Assembly (NCBI GenBank): GCA_025931335.1
Contig: JAICNG010000024.1
Span: 1 to 44,319 of the forward strand
DNA length: 44,319 bases
Source: Gemmatimonadaceae bacterium
GTDB lineage: Bacteria; Gemmatimonadota; Gemmatimonadetes; Gemmatimonadales; Gemmatimonadaceae
Reading direction: 5' to 3'
The position numbers and the translations under genes were made by a program. Position 1 is the stretch's first letter; every line of letters starts with the position of its first letter. The notes under the pieces are model-generated. The model worked only from the letters and a program-made list of their open reading frames with translations, was not told the origin of the DNA and made no database searches. This document shows positions 10,238 through 18,351 of this stretch, piece after piece.

Positions 10238-11089
10238 CTATGGGGCCGAGCGCACATAGCCGCGGAGCCGCTCGAGCATGCGCCGGTCCGTCGTCTCTGC
10301 GTCATCCAGCTTTGGCGTCTCGATGACCTTGGGAATCGCCACGAGGCGCTCATCGGTCATGATCCGACGGAACGGCCGCTCGCCCAGGGCGCCCTCGGCG
10401 ATGAGCTCGTGGCGGTCTCTGCGCGAGCCGAGCGGCGTTTTGGAGTCGTTGAGATGCACGAGGCGGAGGCGATGCATCCCGAGCGTGTCGCCAAAGCGCG
10501 ACCACACGCCGTCGTAGTCGCCGGCGAGGTCGTATCCCGCGGCGAAGATGTGAGCGGTGTCGACGCATACCGCCACCCGCTCGCGGTGCGGCGGCGGCAC
10601 GGCGTCGATCAGCGTCGCCATTTCCTCGAACGTCGAGCCGATCGCGGTCCCGCTGCCGGCAGTCATTTCCATGAGAACGACGACGCGGCCCGGAACGCGC
10701 TCGAGGGCGATGCCGAGCGCCTCGGCATTGCGCGCGATGCCGCTCGCGCGGTCGTCCATGAAATTCCCGGGATGGGACACCAGATACTGCATCCCGAGCG
10801 CCTCACATCGCCGCAGCTCGGCCTCGAACGACGCCAGCGACCTGGCGCGCAGCACCGGATCGGGCGAGGCGAGGTTGATGAGGTAGCTGTCGTGCGCGGC
10901 CGTGGCGCGCACCTCGGTGGTGGTGAGCGCGGCGCTGAACGCGCGGCACTCCTCGTCCTCGCACAGCCGCTCGGCCCAGCGGTTGGCCATCTTCGAGAAC
11001 ATCTGCATCGCCGTCGCGCCGATGGCCTTGGCGCGAGCGGGCGCGTTAGGCGTGCCCCCGGCGGTCGAGACGTGGGCACCGAGGAGCAA
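10238..11089 (-). CDS. nfo: Endonuclease IV (AP endonuclease)
   Basis: Cuts DNA at abasic sites in base-excision repair; a three-metal TIM-barrel enzyme. The TTG at 11089 gives 283 residues starting MLLGAHVSTAGG, exactly where the family begins. The longer open frame upstream is only translated hairpin repeat (the LDPFDPVDPFEP stretch). Metal-site motifs are present with small variations: SHPGNFMDD, LMEMTAGSGTAIG (usually ENTAGQG), VDTAHIFAAGYD (usually DTCHAFAAGYD), and HLNDSKTPLGSRRDRHELI. The gene is separated from envC only by a 98-base hairpin that ends at its start codon. Confidence 0.93.
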   Translation of the reverse strand: MLLGAHVSTAGGTPNAPARAKAIGATAMQMFSKMANRWAERLCEDEECRAFSAALTTTEVRATAAHDSYLINLASPDPVLRARSLASFEAELRRCEALGMQYLVSHPGNFMDDRASGIARNAEALGIALERVPGRVVVLMEMTAGSGTAIGSTFEEMATLIDAVPPPHRERVAVCVDTAHIFAAGYDLAGDYDGVWSRFGDTLGMHRLRLVHLNDSKTPLGSRRDRHELIAEGALGERPFRRIMTDERLVAIPKVIETPKLDDAETTDRRMLERLRGYVRSAP

Positions 11090-11187
11090 GGGTTCGAAGG
11101 GATCGACGGGATCGAAGGGATCGAGGGGCCTCGAATGGCGGAGTCGTTCCCCGTGATCCCTTCGATCCCTCCGATCCCTTTTGCCCC
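11090..11187. repeat. 9-base-word hairpin repeat (GGGATCGAA class)
   Basis: The left arm (about 11088-11132) repeats GGGATCGAA, GGGATCGAC and GGGATCGAG; the right arm (about 11151-11190) repeats the complement TTCGATCCC. It fills the complete gap between the envC stop (11188-11190) and the nfo TTG start (11087-11089), and its arm edges touch both codons. It is the same word class as 19326, 25391, 43278 and 43530. Confidence 0.9.
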
Positions 11188-12408
11188 TTACCTTCTTCCG
11201 CGCAGCCATTCCAGCGGATCCACCGCTCGCCCCTGGGGGCGCATCTCGAAGTGGAGGTGCGGCGGGAGCTCGGGGTCGGCGGCGCCGACGTAGCCGAGCA
11301 CCTGCCCCTTGCTCACCACCGCGCCCTTCTGCACGCCCAGCCGGCTGAGCGACCCGTATACCGAATAGTCGCCGCCGCCGTGCTGCACGATCACCGTCAG
11401 CCCGTAGGTGCCGAACGTCTCCGCGACGACGACACTCCCGGCCGAGACCGCCTTCACCGGGGTGCCCTCGTCGGCGCCGATGCCGATGCCGTTCCAGCGG
11501 GTGGTCGTGTTGTTGGGATTCACGACGCGGCCGAAGTTGTAGATGATCTCCCCTTCGACGGGCCAATCCAGCCGTCCGAGGTCGCTCGTCCGAATCGTGC
11601 TGCTCGCGCGTCCGCCCGCCCCTGCTCGCACGGCCCGGCGGCGCGCCGCTTCGAGCTCCGCGATCACGTTCGTGAGGCGCTGCTCATCGCGCGCGATGCG
11701 CCGCAGGCGCGCTTCCGTATCGCGCGCGCGACGCTGCGTGGCCGCGAGGCTGCGGGCGCGCTCTCGCTCCAGATCGCGTAACCGCTTCTCCTCGAAGGCG
11801 CGCTCCTCGCGCGTGCGCTCGATGTCGCGCTGGAAGCGCACCAGGTTGCCCCGCTGTCGCCGAACGCGATCGCGCAGCTGCTCCACCCGCTCGACGAGCG
11901 CGCGGTCGCGAAGGGCCAGGAGATGCAGGTACTTGTACCGCGAGACCAGCTCTCCGAACGACTGCGCCGCGAGCAGCGCTTCGACGGCGTGGAGTGGTCC
12001 CCGCTTGTAGATGTCGATGAGGCGGCGACGCAGCATCACGCGCTTGACCACGAGCTCGTCTTCGGCGCGCACCAGATCGCCGGTGGAGGAATCGACCGCT
12101 TCGCCGATCGAGACGAGCTGCGACTCCAGCGAGCGCACCGCGCGCGCGGTCATGTCCGCCTGACGATCGAGGTTCGCGACCTCGGCCGACAGGTCGTGCA
12201 CCGTGCCGCGCAGCTGCCGCATGCGCGTCTCGAGCTCGGCGCGCTCGCGCCGCAGCTGCTCCAGGCGATTCTGCTCGGCGCGCAGCCGGGCTTCAGGCGA
12301 CTGCTGTTGCGCGGCCACCGGCGCGGCCCACAAGACCATGAGAGCAATGGAACCGCAGACGGCCGCAGAATGCCGCAGAGCCGTGAGAAGCAAGCCACGG
12401 ATCTGCAC
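11188..12408 (-). CDS. envC: Murein hydrolase activator EnvC-like, M23 peptidase domain
   Basis: Periplasmic coiled-coil protein that couples FtsEX to peptidoglycan hydrolysis at division. Residues after the signal peptide form long charged coiled coils (ARLRAEQNRLEQLRRERAEL onward for ~230 residues), followed by a LytM/M23 domain with NNTTTRWNGIGIGADEGTPV, VIVQHGGGDYSVYGSL and PHLHFEMR. The first His of the usual HxGxD metal motif is replaced (WNGIGIGAD), as expected for a degenerate activator and not an active peptidase. The start is uncertain: the ATG at 12528 would add a translated repeat, while the GTG at 12408 gives MQIRGLLLTALRHSAAVCGS and a normal signal peptide. It follows ftsX directly. 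Confidence 0.85.
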   Translation of the reverse strand: MQIRGLLLTALRHSAAVCGSIALMVLWAAPVAAQQQSPEARLRAEQNRLEQLRRERAELETRMRQLRGTVHDLSAEVANLDRQADMTARAVRSLESQLVSIGEAVDSSTGDLVRAEDELVVKRVMLRRRLIDIYKRGPLHAVEALLAAQSFGELVSRYKYLHLLALRDRALVERVEQLRDRVRRQRGNLVRFQRDIERTREERAFEEKRLRDLERERARSLAATQRRARDTEARLRRIARDEQRLTNVIAELEAARRRAVRAGAGGRASSTIRTSDLGRLDWPVEGEIIYNFGRVVNPNNTTTRWNGIGIGADEGTPVKAVSAGSVVVAETFGTYGLTVIVQHGGGDYSVYGSLSRLGVQKGAVVSKGQVLGYVGAADPELPPHLHFEMRPQGRAVDPLEWLRGRR

Positions 12409-12538
12409 GGAGGAGCACGGATCCGGCAACGCGCGTACGCTCAGCTGCCCTTGCCGTATCCGTGTTACACCCGTGGTCATCCGTGGCTGCTCTTTGCGGT
12501 TGCGTCCGTGGCGCCTCTCGATGGCCATCTGCGGTTCC
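12348..12538. repeat. Hairpin repeat overlapping envC 5' end (CACGGAT/CCGCAGA word class)
   Basis: The left arm (about 12348-12426) contains CCGCAGACGGCCGCAGAAT, then GCCACGGATCTGCACGGAGG; the right arm (about 12454-12538) contains the complement blocks ATCCGTGTTACACCCGTGG, CATCCGTGGCTGC and CCATCTGCGGTTCC. Word period is about 10 bases. The element fills the gap between ftsX and the mature part of envC, and its left arm encodes most of the EnvC signal peptide. Confidence 0.85.
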
Positions 12539-12550
12539 TCGTCTCGGCGC

Positions 12551-13399
12551 CTAGACCCGGCGCAGATGGCGCCCGACCGACACCGCGCTGCCGAGCAGCC
12601 CGATCAGCGCGCCGAACGCGACACCGGCGAGGATGATGCGCTCATCGAAGAATCGCGTCGCCACCAGCGTGCGCGAGATCAGCGAATGCGCGAAGTACGT
12701 CAGCGCGAGCGCGAGGATGCCGCCCAACACTCCCTTCGCCAGCCCCTCCAGGAGGAACGGGCGGCGAATGAACCCATCGGTGGCTCCAACCAACCGCATG
12801 ATCGAGATCTCGCGGCCGCGCGCGAGCACGGCCATGCGAATCGTCGCTCCAATGATGATGATCGCCACCGCGGCGAACGCCACGCCGAGAATGATCCCCG
12901 CTGCCGTCGCGAGGTTCCGAATGTTGTACAGCTTTCTCACCCACTCCTCGCCGAACCGCACGTCATCGACAAACGGGTAGGTCCGAATCCGCGCGGCGAC
13001 GGCGCCCACCGTCTCGGGATCGCGGAAGCCGGGCTTCAGCCGCACCTCGATCGACGCCGGAAGGAAGGCGGCGTCGAACACGTCACGGAACTCGCCCAGC
13101 TCGGCGCGTGCCCGTTCCAGCGCCTCCTCCTGCGAGATGCCGTCGGCGCGTGCGACCTCGGGGAACGAGCCAATGTCGCCGAGCGCGGCCGCGAGGGCCT
13201 CGACGGGCGTGCCATCGGCGACGTAGGCGCGGATCTCCACTCGCTCTTCCACCTGTTGGAGCGCGTCCCGGATGTTCACGGCGACGAGCACGAACAGCCC
13301 GAGCGAGAAGAGACTGAACGCGATCGTCATCACGCTGAGCGCGCTCAGGAGAGGTGCTCTGCGGAAGGCGAGGAGCGTTTCGCGAAGGGTGAGTCGCAT
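12551..13399 (-). CDS. ftsX: Cell division ABC transporter permease FtsX
   Basis: Inner-membrane subunit of FtsEX, which transmits ATP-driven changes to EnvC-type activators at the septum. 282 residues: a cytoplasmic N-terminus, one membrane segment (LLSALSVMTIAFSLFSLGLF region), a ~110-residue periplasmic domain (the EnvC-binding part in known systems), then three membrane segments in the C-terminal half with the GREISIMRLVGATDGFIRRP coupling motif typical of FtsX. Its ATG overlaps the ftsE stop by one base (TGATG), so translation is coupled. envC follows after the repeat element. Confidence 0.94.
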   Translation of the reverse strand: MRLTLRETLLAFRRAPLLSALSVMTIAFSLFSLGLFVLVAVNIRDALQQVEERVEIRAYVADGTPVEALAAALGDIGSFPEVARADGISQEEALERARAELGEFRDVFDAAFLPASIEVRLKPGFRDPETVGAVAARIRTYPFVDDVRFGEEWVRKLYNIRNLATAAGIILGVAFAAVAIIIIGATIRMAVLARGREISIMRLVGATDGFIRRPFLLEGLAKGVLGGILALALTYFAHSLISRTLVATRFFDERIILAGVAFGALIGLLGSAVSVGRHLRRV

Positions 13400-14103
13400 C
13401 AGGCAGGAGTCGAGCGGTCGACGGCGGCATCGGCAGCCGCCTCGGCGGAATCATACACCAGCTGGCCGCGATTGATCTCGATCACGCGGTAGTCCGACCG
13501 CCTCACGAGCTCCAGGTTGTGCGTCGCCATGAGGACGGCGGTGCCGGCGGCATTGATGTCGCGGAGCAGCTGAAACACGCCGCGGGTGGCGCGGTCATCG
13601 AGATTTCCCGTCGGCTCGTCGGCGATGAGCACGAAGGGGTCGTTGACGAGGGCGCGCGCGATCGCCACCCGCTGCTGCTCGCCGCCGGACAGCTCGCGGG
13701 GCAGGGCGTTCGCCTTCGAGCTCAGCCCCACCTGGGTCAGCAGCCGGGAGACCTTCGTGGCGATGTTCGCGCGCGGCGCGTCGGTCACCTCCAGCGCGAA
13801 GGCGATGTTCTGCGCGGCCGTACGCTCTTCCAGCAGGCGGAAGTCCTGGAACACGACGCCCAGCTTGCGGCGCAGCTGCGCGATCTCCCCGCGCCGAATC
13901 GTCCCGGCGTGAACGCCGGCGACGCGCACATCGCCCTCGGTGGGAAACTCCTCCATGTACACGAGCTTGAGGATGGTCGACTTTCCCGCCCCGCTCGGGC
14001 CTGTGAGGAAGGCGAACTCGCCCTTGGCGATGTGGAAGGACACGTCGTCGAGGGCCAGCCCGCCACGCGCGTACTCTTTGCTGACGTGCATGAACCGGAT
14101 CAT
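13399..14103 (-). CDS. ftsE: Cell division ATP-binding protein FtsE
   Basis: ATPase of the FtsEX division complex, cytoplasmic face of the septal membrane. The ATG at 14103 gives 234 residues starting [15 protein letters not shown]; the open frame extends far upstream only as a shadow of the transporter gene. Walker [10 protein letters not shown] is near residues 36-44, Q-loop [10 protein letters not shown], signature ELSGGEQQR near 138-146, Walker [13 protein letters not shown], and the switch His in MATHNLE. The start overlaps the stop of the AI-2E-type gene (ATGA) and its own stop overlaps ftsX (TGATG). Confidence 0.95.
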   Translation of the reverse strand: MIRFMHVSKEYARGGLALDDVSFHIAKGEFAFLTGPSGAGKSTILKLVYMEEFPTEGDVRVAGVHAGTIRRGEIAQLRRKLGVVFQDFRLLEERTAAQNIAFALEVTDAPRANIATKVSRLLTQVGLSSKANALPRELSGGEQQRVAIARALVNDPFVLIADEPTGNLDDRATRGVFQLLRDINAAGTAVLMATHNLELVRRSDYRVIEINRGQLVYDSAEAAADAAVDRSTPA

Positions 14104-15263
14104 CGAGCGTCGCTGGCGGCGGGAAGGATGGTCGACGTCGCCGCGTCGGGCTCGCCGTCGGTGTCGAGCAGGCGCCAGCTCGTCTGCGCGGTCACGGTGT
14201 CGAAGACCGCCTTCAGCAGCCCGATCACGATGGGGCCGAGCAGAATGCCGACAATACCAAAGGTATACACGCCGGTGACCAGTCCAATGAACATCCAGTA
14301 GAAGTTGAGCACCCGCGATTTCTTTGCCGCGAGCTTTGGTCGTAGATACATCGACATGAAGAGCGTGTTCCCCAGGAACCCGATCAGCAGCACCAGCATC
14401 GAGGAGACGTACGCCTCGCGGAAGATAGCGAGCCAGATCGCCACCGGGACGTAGATGCTCCACGACCCCACGATGGGGAAGAATCCAATCACGAACGACA
14501 GGAGCGCGAGCACGGCCGCCAGGGGAACCTGAAAGGCGACGTTCATCGCGAAGATGACGAGCGACTTGACCGTCTGTGTCACCAGCGTCGCGTAGATGGC
14601 CCCGTAGAGCACCCCCTCGACGTTGTGCTCCAGGGCTCTCGACAGCTCGGAGTATCGCGGCGGGATCTTCCCGCGAACGTACGCGGCCACCGTCTCGGCG
14701 TCGGTGAGGATGTAGCCGAGCGTGAAGAGGAAGATCGCCGAGGAGACGGCGACCTCGACGATGGCTTCCTGCAACGTGTCGACGATGCGCGCGCCATAGA
14801 GGGATGTGCTCGATACGAACGCGCGGATCTGCTCGGTGAAGGTCTCGCCGCGGAAGAACGGGAGACGGCGAACGGCGGCGTCGATCTTCGTGACGATCTC
14901 CGCCTCGTTCTCGGCGATGTACTTGGCGGCGCTGCTCAGCTCCGCGTAGCTGTAGGCGATGGCGGCGAGCACCGGGACGACGACGATGAGAATCGTCACC
15001 AGCGCCGACGTCACCGGCCGCTTCAGGCGCGCGAGCAGCCACAGATACAGCGGCCGAACGTAGATACCGACGATCACCGCCAGGATGGCGGCAATGACGA
15101 CGACGCGCACCATCCAGAGGAACAGCGACAGCACGAGGACGAACAGCAGCGACGTGAGGATGATGCGACGGAATTCCGGCAGCGTGAGATCGGCGACACG
15201 CTGGCTCACGCGGCGCTCGACGCGGCGGCGGTCGCCTGGACCTTCCGCGTTCGGCCCCGTCAC
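14100..15263 (-). CDS. AI-2E family transporter (TqsA/PerM-type membrane protein)
   Basis: Polytopic inner-membrane protein of 387 residues with the GTG at 15263, which overlaps the stop of the upstream trans-sulfuration gene (GTGA). Seven to eight hydrophobic segments are visible, including paired N-terminal ones (LLFVLVLSLFLWMVRVVVIA and the following segment). The conserved C-terminal region FVIGFFPIVGSWSIYVPVAI and GIVGILLGPIVIGLLKAVFD is typical of the AI-2E/PerM family. Members have been linked to signal export or Na+/H+ exchange, but the substrate here is unknown. Position directly in front of ftsE suggests co-expression with the division genes. Confidence 0.88.
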   Translation of the reverse strand: MTGPNAEGPGDRRRVERRVSQRVADLTLPEFRRIILTSLLFVLVLSLFLWMVRVVVIAAILAVIVGIYVRPLYLWLLARLKRPVTSALVTILIVVVPVLAAIAYSYAELSSAAKYIAENEAEIVTKIDAAVRRLPFFRGETFTEQIRAFVSSTSLYGARIVDTLQEAIVEVAVSSAIFLFTLGYILTDAETVAAYVRGKIPPRYSELSRALEHNVEGVLYGAIYATLVTQTVKSLVIFAMNVAFQVPLAAVLALLSFVIGFFPIVGSWSIYVPVAIWLAIFREAYVSSMLVLLIGFLGNTLFMSMYLRPKLAAKKSRVLNFYWMFIGLVTGVYTFGIVGILLGPIVIGLLKAVFDTVTAQTSWRLLDTDGEPDAATSTILPAASDAR

Positions 15264-16417
15264 CGCAGCGCCTGCTCCAGGTCGGCGATCAGGTCGTCGG
15301 CATCCTCGATGCCGACGCTCAGCCGAACGAAGCCGTCGGGGATCCCGATCTTCGCGCGCTGCTCGGCCGAGAGGTGCGCATGGGAGGTAAAGCGCGGCTC
15401 GCTCACGAGCGACTCCACGCCGCCAAGGCTCGGCGCGTGGGTCCACACCTTGAGACGCCGCACGAAGCGGTCGGCGGCCTTGGCCCCACCGAGGAGCTCG
15501 AGCGCGAGCATTCCGCCGAAGCCATCGAGCGTCGTGCGCGCGACCTCGTGATCCTGGTGGTCGGGAAGGCCGGCGTAGTGAACCTGCCTGATCTCCTTTC
15601 GGCCGTCGGCCCACGCGGCAACGCGCGCCGCGTTTTCATTCTGGCGCCGCACACGCACGTCGAGCGTCTTGAGCCCGCGGTCGAGCAGCCAGACGGCGAA
15701 TGGATCGGGCGCCTGCCCCCACACCATCATCTTCTGCCGCACTTCCTCGATATACGGCGCGGTGCCCGCGACCACGCCGGACAGCACGTCGTGATGGCCG
15801 TTGAGGTACTTCGTCGCCGAGTGGATGACGACGTCGGCGCCGTGCTCGAGGGGGCGGAAGTTCACCGGGCTGGCGAACGTGGAATCGACGACGAGCGCGA
15901 GCCCGTTTTCTTTCGTGAGATGACTCGCGCCGCGCAGGTCGAGCACACGGCAGGTCGGGTTCACCGGCGTCTCGACGAAGATCGCCCTCGTCTCCTTGCG
16001 AAGGCGGCGTCGCCACCCGCGCGCTTCGGTCGGGTCGAGGAGGGTGACGCCGATTCCCATCGCCTCGAACTCCTGCGTGAAGAGCCGATGCGTCCCTCCG
16101 TACACCCACGAGCTGGCGAGCAGGTGGTCGCCGGGGCGCAGCAGCGCGAGCAGCGCACACGCCGTCGCACCCATCCCACTCGCCAGCACGATCGCCGCCT
16201 CGGCGCCCTCGAGCATCGCGATGCGCCGCTGCACGATCTCCGCGTTCGGCGAGTTGCCGTACCGGGGATACCGAAGGCCCTCGGCGGTGCCGATCTCCTG
16301 AACGAAGTTGACGCTCTGATAGATCGGCGTCACGACGGGGGTGTCGGCGTCCCCTTTGTCGGTGCCGCCATGGACAGCGACGGTCGAGACGCCGTGCGGG
16401 CGAGCTTTGCGTGTCAT
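15260..16417 (-). CDS. Trans-sulfuration PLP-dependent enzyme (cystathionine synthase/lyase family)
   Basis: Cytoplasmic PLP enzyme of sulfur amino-acid metabolism, 385 residues, the standard length. Visible features: the cofactor-phosphate region YPRYGNSPNAEIVQRRIAML and LASGMGATACALLALLRPGD, ETPVNPTCRVLD, the aspartate in LALVVDSTFASP, and the PLP lysine in HSATKYLNGHHDVLSG near residue 205. The C-terminal SLGGVESLVSEP and FVRLSVGIEDADDLIADLE are typical. Sequence alone does not separate cystathionine gamma-synthase, gamma-lyase, beta-lyase or methionine gamma-lyase. Its stop overlaps the next gene's GTG start. Confidence 0.92.
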   Translation of the reverse strand: MTRKARPHGVSTVAVHGGTDKGDADTPVVTPIYQSVNFVQEIGTAEGLRYPRYGNSPNAEIVQRRIAMLEGAEAAIVLASGMGATACALLALLRPGDHLLASSWVYGGTHRLFTQEFEAMGIGVTLLDPTEARGWRRRLRKETRAIFVETPVNPTCRVLDLRGASHLTKENGLALVVDSTFASPVNFRPLEHGADVVIHSATKYLNGHHDVLSGVVAGTAPYIEEVRQKMMVWGQAPDPFAVWLLDRGLKTLDVRVRRQNENAARVAAWADGRKEIRQVHYAGLPDHQDHEVARTTLDGFGGMLALELLGGAKAADRFVRRLKVWTHAPSLGGVESLVSEPRFTSHAHLSAEQRAKIGIPDGFVRLSVGIEDADDLIADLEQALR

Positions 16418-16443
16418 AAGGGGAGAGTGACGTTAGGCGGAAT

Positions 16444-16584
16444 GGGTCATGGGTCAGGCGCCAGGGGCCAAGGGAAGGAAAGGCAAGCGGCCGCAGGCCG
16501 CTTGCTCATCTGATGAGCGCGGCAGCCGCGAAGCGGCGCCGCGCCTATCCGCACCCTTGGCCCCCGGCCCCTGACCCGTGACCC
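16444..16584. repeat. 7-base-word hairpin repeat (GGGTCAT/GGGCCAA class) with nested stem
   Basis: The outer arms are 16444-16474 (units GGGTCAT, GGGTCAG, GCGCCAG, GGGCCAA) and about 16552-16584 (complement, CCTTGGCCCCCGGCCCCTGA and on). Inside lies a perfect 10-base stem GCAAGCGGCC-GCA-GGCCGCTTGC at 16483-16505 and a small dyad GCTCATC-T-GATGAGC right after it. It occupies nearly the whole gap between the small barrel protein gene (stop at 16593) and the trans-sulfuration gene. Confidence 0.9.
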
Positions 16585-16592
16585 GGTTCACC

Positions 16593-16898
16593 CTACGCGA
16601 GCCCGATTTCACGCGGGATGTCGGGATCGACTTTCACGACCTTGATGACGTCGGCGGGAGCGGCCCCCGCCACGTCACGCAGGATGACGCTGCCGCGCGG
16701 AAGGGAATCGTCGACGCGAACGGTGACGAGCTCGTGCCGCCTGGGACCGTACAGCCACACCAGCTCGCCGTCTTGCAGCAGCCGTAGTCGAGCGTCCTCT
16801 CCTCGCATGCGAATCAGGGGTCCCCGCTCGCTATCGCTCGGCCGCGTCGCCACGAACCCGACCACGGAGAGCGGCGGGTTGTAGCGCTCGTACTTCAC
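16593..16898 (-). CDS. Small predicted beta-barrel protein of the ATPase/STAS module
   Basis: 101 residues from the GTG at 16898, which overlaps the stop of the STAS-like gene (GTGA). The text is mostly short beta-strand-like segments: LRLLQDGELVWLYGPRRHEL, VTVRVDDSLPRGSVILRD, DVIKVVKVDPDIP. The rhythm resembles a double-psi barrel as in the molybdopterin-dinucleotide-binding/ADC-like fold, but no cofactor motif is certain. It is the third gene of a tightly coupled set with a GHKL ATPase and a STAS-like protein and may be the regulated target or an adaptor. Function unknown. Confidence 0.65.
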   Translation of the reverse strand: MKYERYNPPLSVVGFVATRPSDSERGPLIRMRGEDARLRLLQDGELVWLYGPRRHELVTVRVDDSLPRGSVILRDVAGAAPADVIKVVKVDPDIPREIGLA

Positions 16899-17470
16899 GG
16901 CCCCGTGCCGACGGCGACGTACCCTTCGTCGAAACGCATGATCAGCCGCCGCCGAGTGAGTCCGTTGAGCAGCAGCTCGGCCTGCGGCTCCTCGATGCCG
17001 ACTTCGGTCGCGACGTCGGCGAGCACCGCGCGGCCCAGTCGCGTGACCGCTTCCCACGCGCGCCGCTCCCCGTCGTCGACGGTGCCGATGAGCAAGGGGG
17101 ACCCATCGTCCGTCTGCGCGACCAGCGCGAGCCCGCGTCGCTGGAGCACCGCGTCGATGGCGTCGAGGTGCGAGTCGCTCACACCCTTGAAGAGGAAATA
17201 GCAGTCGCGCGGCGGCGGCACACGCCCCGCGGCGCCAGCCGGCTCGCAATAGGTGACCAGCAGCTTGGCGACGATCTCGTCGGCGCACGAGAAATCGAGC
17301 AGGCCGACGTGGGTGAAGTCGATGACGGTGAGCGTGCGCTCCTCGGCATCGGCGAGCTGCTGCTCGATGCCGGTGCGGACGGCGGCGCCGGTGGGGCGTG
17401 TGACGAGATCGGAGTAGAGATCGCAGACAGTGCGGCGAAGCACCGTCCCGAGATCGATGTGATTGATCAC
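16895..17470 (-). CDS. STAS-like protein with C-terminal winged-helix-like region
   Basis: 191 residues from the GTG at 17470, overlapping the ATPase gene's stop (GTGA). The first ~110 residues look like a STAS/anti-sigma-antagonist domain: TLTVIDFTHVGLLDFSCADE carries the usual strand-then-Ser/Asp loop, where Ser would be the phosphorylation candidate, followed by an amphipathic helix. A region rich in Cys and aromatic residues (PRDCYFLFKGVSDSHLDAID) follows. The last ~70 residues (VLADVATEVGIEEPQAELLL to RLIMRFDEGYVAVG) resemble a winged-helix domain. Together with the ATPase next door this suggests a partner-switching regulator, an inference from architecture. Confidence 0.7.
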   Translation of the reverse strand: MINHIDLGTVLRRTVCDLYSDLVTRPTGAAVRTGIEQQLADAEERTLTVIDFTHVGLLDFSCADEIVAKLLVTYCEPAGAAGRVPPPRDCYFLFKGVSDSHLDAIDAVLQRRGLALVAQTDDGSPLLIGTVDDGERRAWEAVTRLGRAVLADVATEVGIEEPQAELLLNGLTRRRLIMRFDEGYVAVGTGP

Positions 17471-18351
17471 CGCGCGGCGGTCCGCTCTGGAATCGTGATC
17501 AGCACCTGCGCTCCAGGAAACGGGGGAAGCTGTTCTTCGAGCGGGACATCTTCATCCCAGCTTGGAACGATCGCGATTCTAGCTGTTCCGCTGCGAATCG
17601 ACAACTTCCCATCCCATCGGCCGACGTACCGCCGAATCCCCGCAAGACCCTGGCCGCGCCCCGCATCGCGGAACCTTGACACCGAGCGAATGACCGCATC
17701 CTCTAGCGCCATCGCATCATCCCACCGATCACCTCGACGACCTTGTGCGCTCTCGAGCGATGCCCGGAAGCCGATTCCGCCATCGCACACCGCGATCTGA
17801 ACCACGCGCCGGCCGAGTCGCTTTTGCCAGCGATAGGTCTGGACCGCCACCCATCCGCCGCGACCCGCGTGCTCGACGATGTTCTGGCACGCTTCCGAGA
17901 GCGTCATCGCGAAGCCCATCGTCGCGCGCGGGTCGAGATTGAGCTCCTTGGCGAGGATCGCCTGCGCCTTCGATTGAATGCGGCCGACGACCTCGTGGAC
18001 GTCCTCGCTCTTCGAGACGGGCGTGATCTCGAGCAGCACGTCCGACTCGCCGGCTCCCCGGGCGCGCGGCACCGAGCCGTGCATCTCGAACAGGCCCTCC
18101 GCGTAGCGAAAGAACTGCGCGCGCGCCCAGTACGACGCCGTCTCTTCCGCCTCCGGCGCGTACAGTGCGGGACGCTCGGCGCGCGTCTGCGCGAGGACGA
18201 GCAGGGCGGTGAGGCCATACGGCGACGCCCAGCGCGTGTGGCGCGTGTCGAGCAGCACCTTCTCGTCGGGGGGCAGCGGAGCGAGCTGCTGCAACACCGA
18301 CTCGAAGGTGCGATCGTCCAGCGATGGGGGCATGTTGATGACGGTCGTCAT
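17467..18351 (-). CDS. GHKL ATPase (anti-sigma-factor-like) with N-terminal STAS-like domain
   Basis: 294 residues. The N-terminal ~95 residues resemble STAS (EKVLLDTRHTRWASPYGLTA). The C-terminal part is a histidine-kinase-type ATP-binding domain: N-box MTLSEACQNIVEHAG near residues 158-172, G1 VCDGGIGF near 197-204, and G2 GRGQGLAGIRRYVG near 240. There is no H-box, so it is not a sensor histidine kinase; the layout fits an anti-sigma/serine kinase of the SpoIIAB/RsbW kind. The start overlaps the PfkB-type gene stop (ATGA) and its stop overlaps the STAS-like gene. No sigma factor is visible nearby, so its partner is unknown. Confidence 0.75.
   Translation of the reverse strand: MTTVINMPPSLDDRTFESVLQQLAPLPPDEKVLLDTRHTRWASPYGLTALLVLAQTRAERPALYAPEAEETASYWARAQFFRYAEGLFEMHGSVPRARGAGESDVLLEITPVSKSEDVHEVVGRIQSKAQAILAKELNLDPRATMGFAMTLSEACQNIVEHAGRGGWVAVQTYRWQKRLGRRVVQIAVCDGGIGFRASLESAQGRRGDRWDDAMALEDAVIRSVSRFRDAGRGQGLAGIRRYVGRWDGKLSIRSGTARIAIVPSWDEDVPLEEQLPPFPGAQVLITIPERTAAR

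Noticed and set aside
13399-15042. A 547-residue frame joining FtsE to upstream text
   Set aside because: Only the last 234 residues are FtsE; the upstream part is an out-of-frame shadow of the AI-2E-type gene with no protein character.
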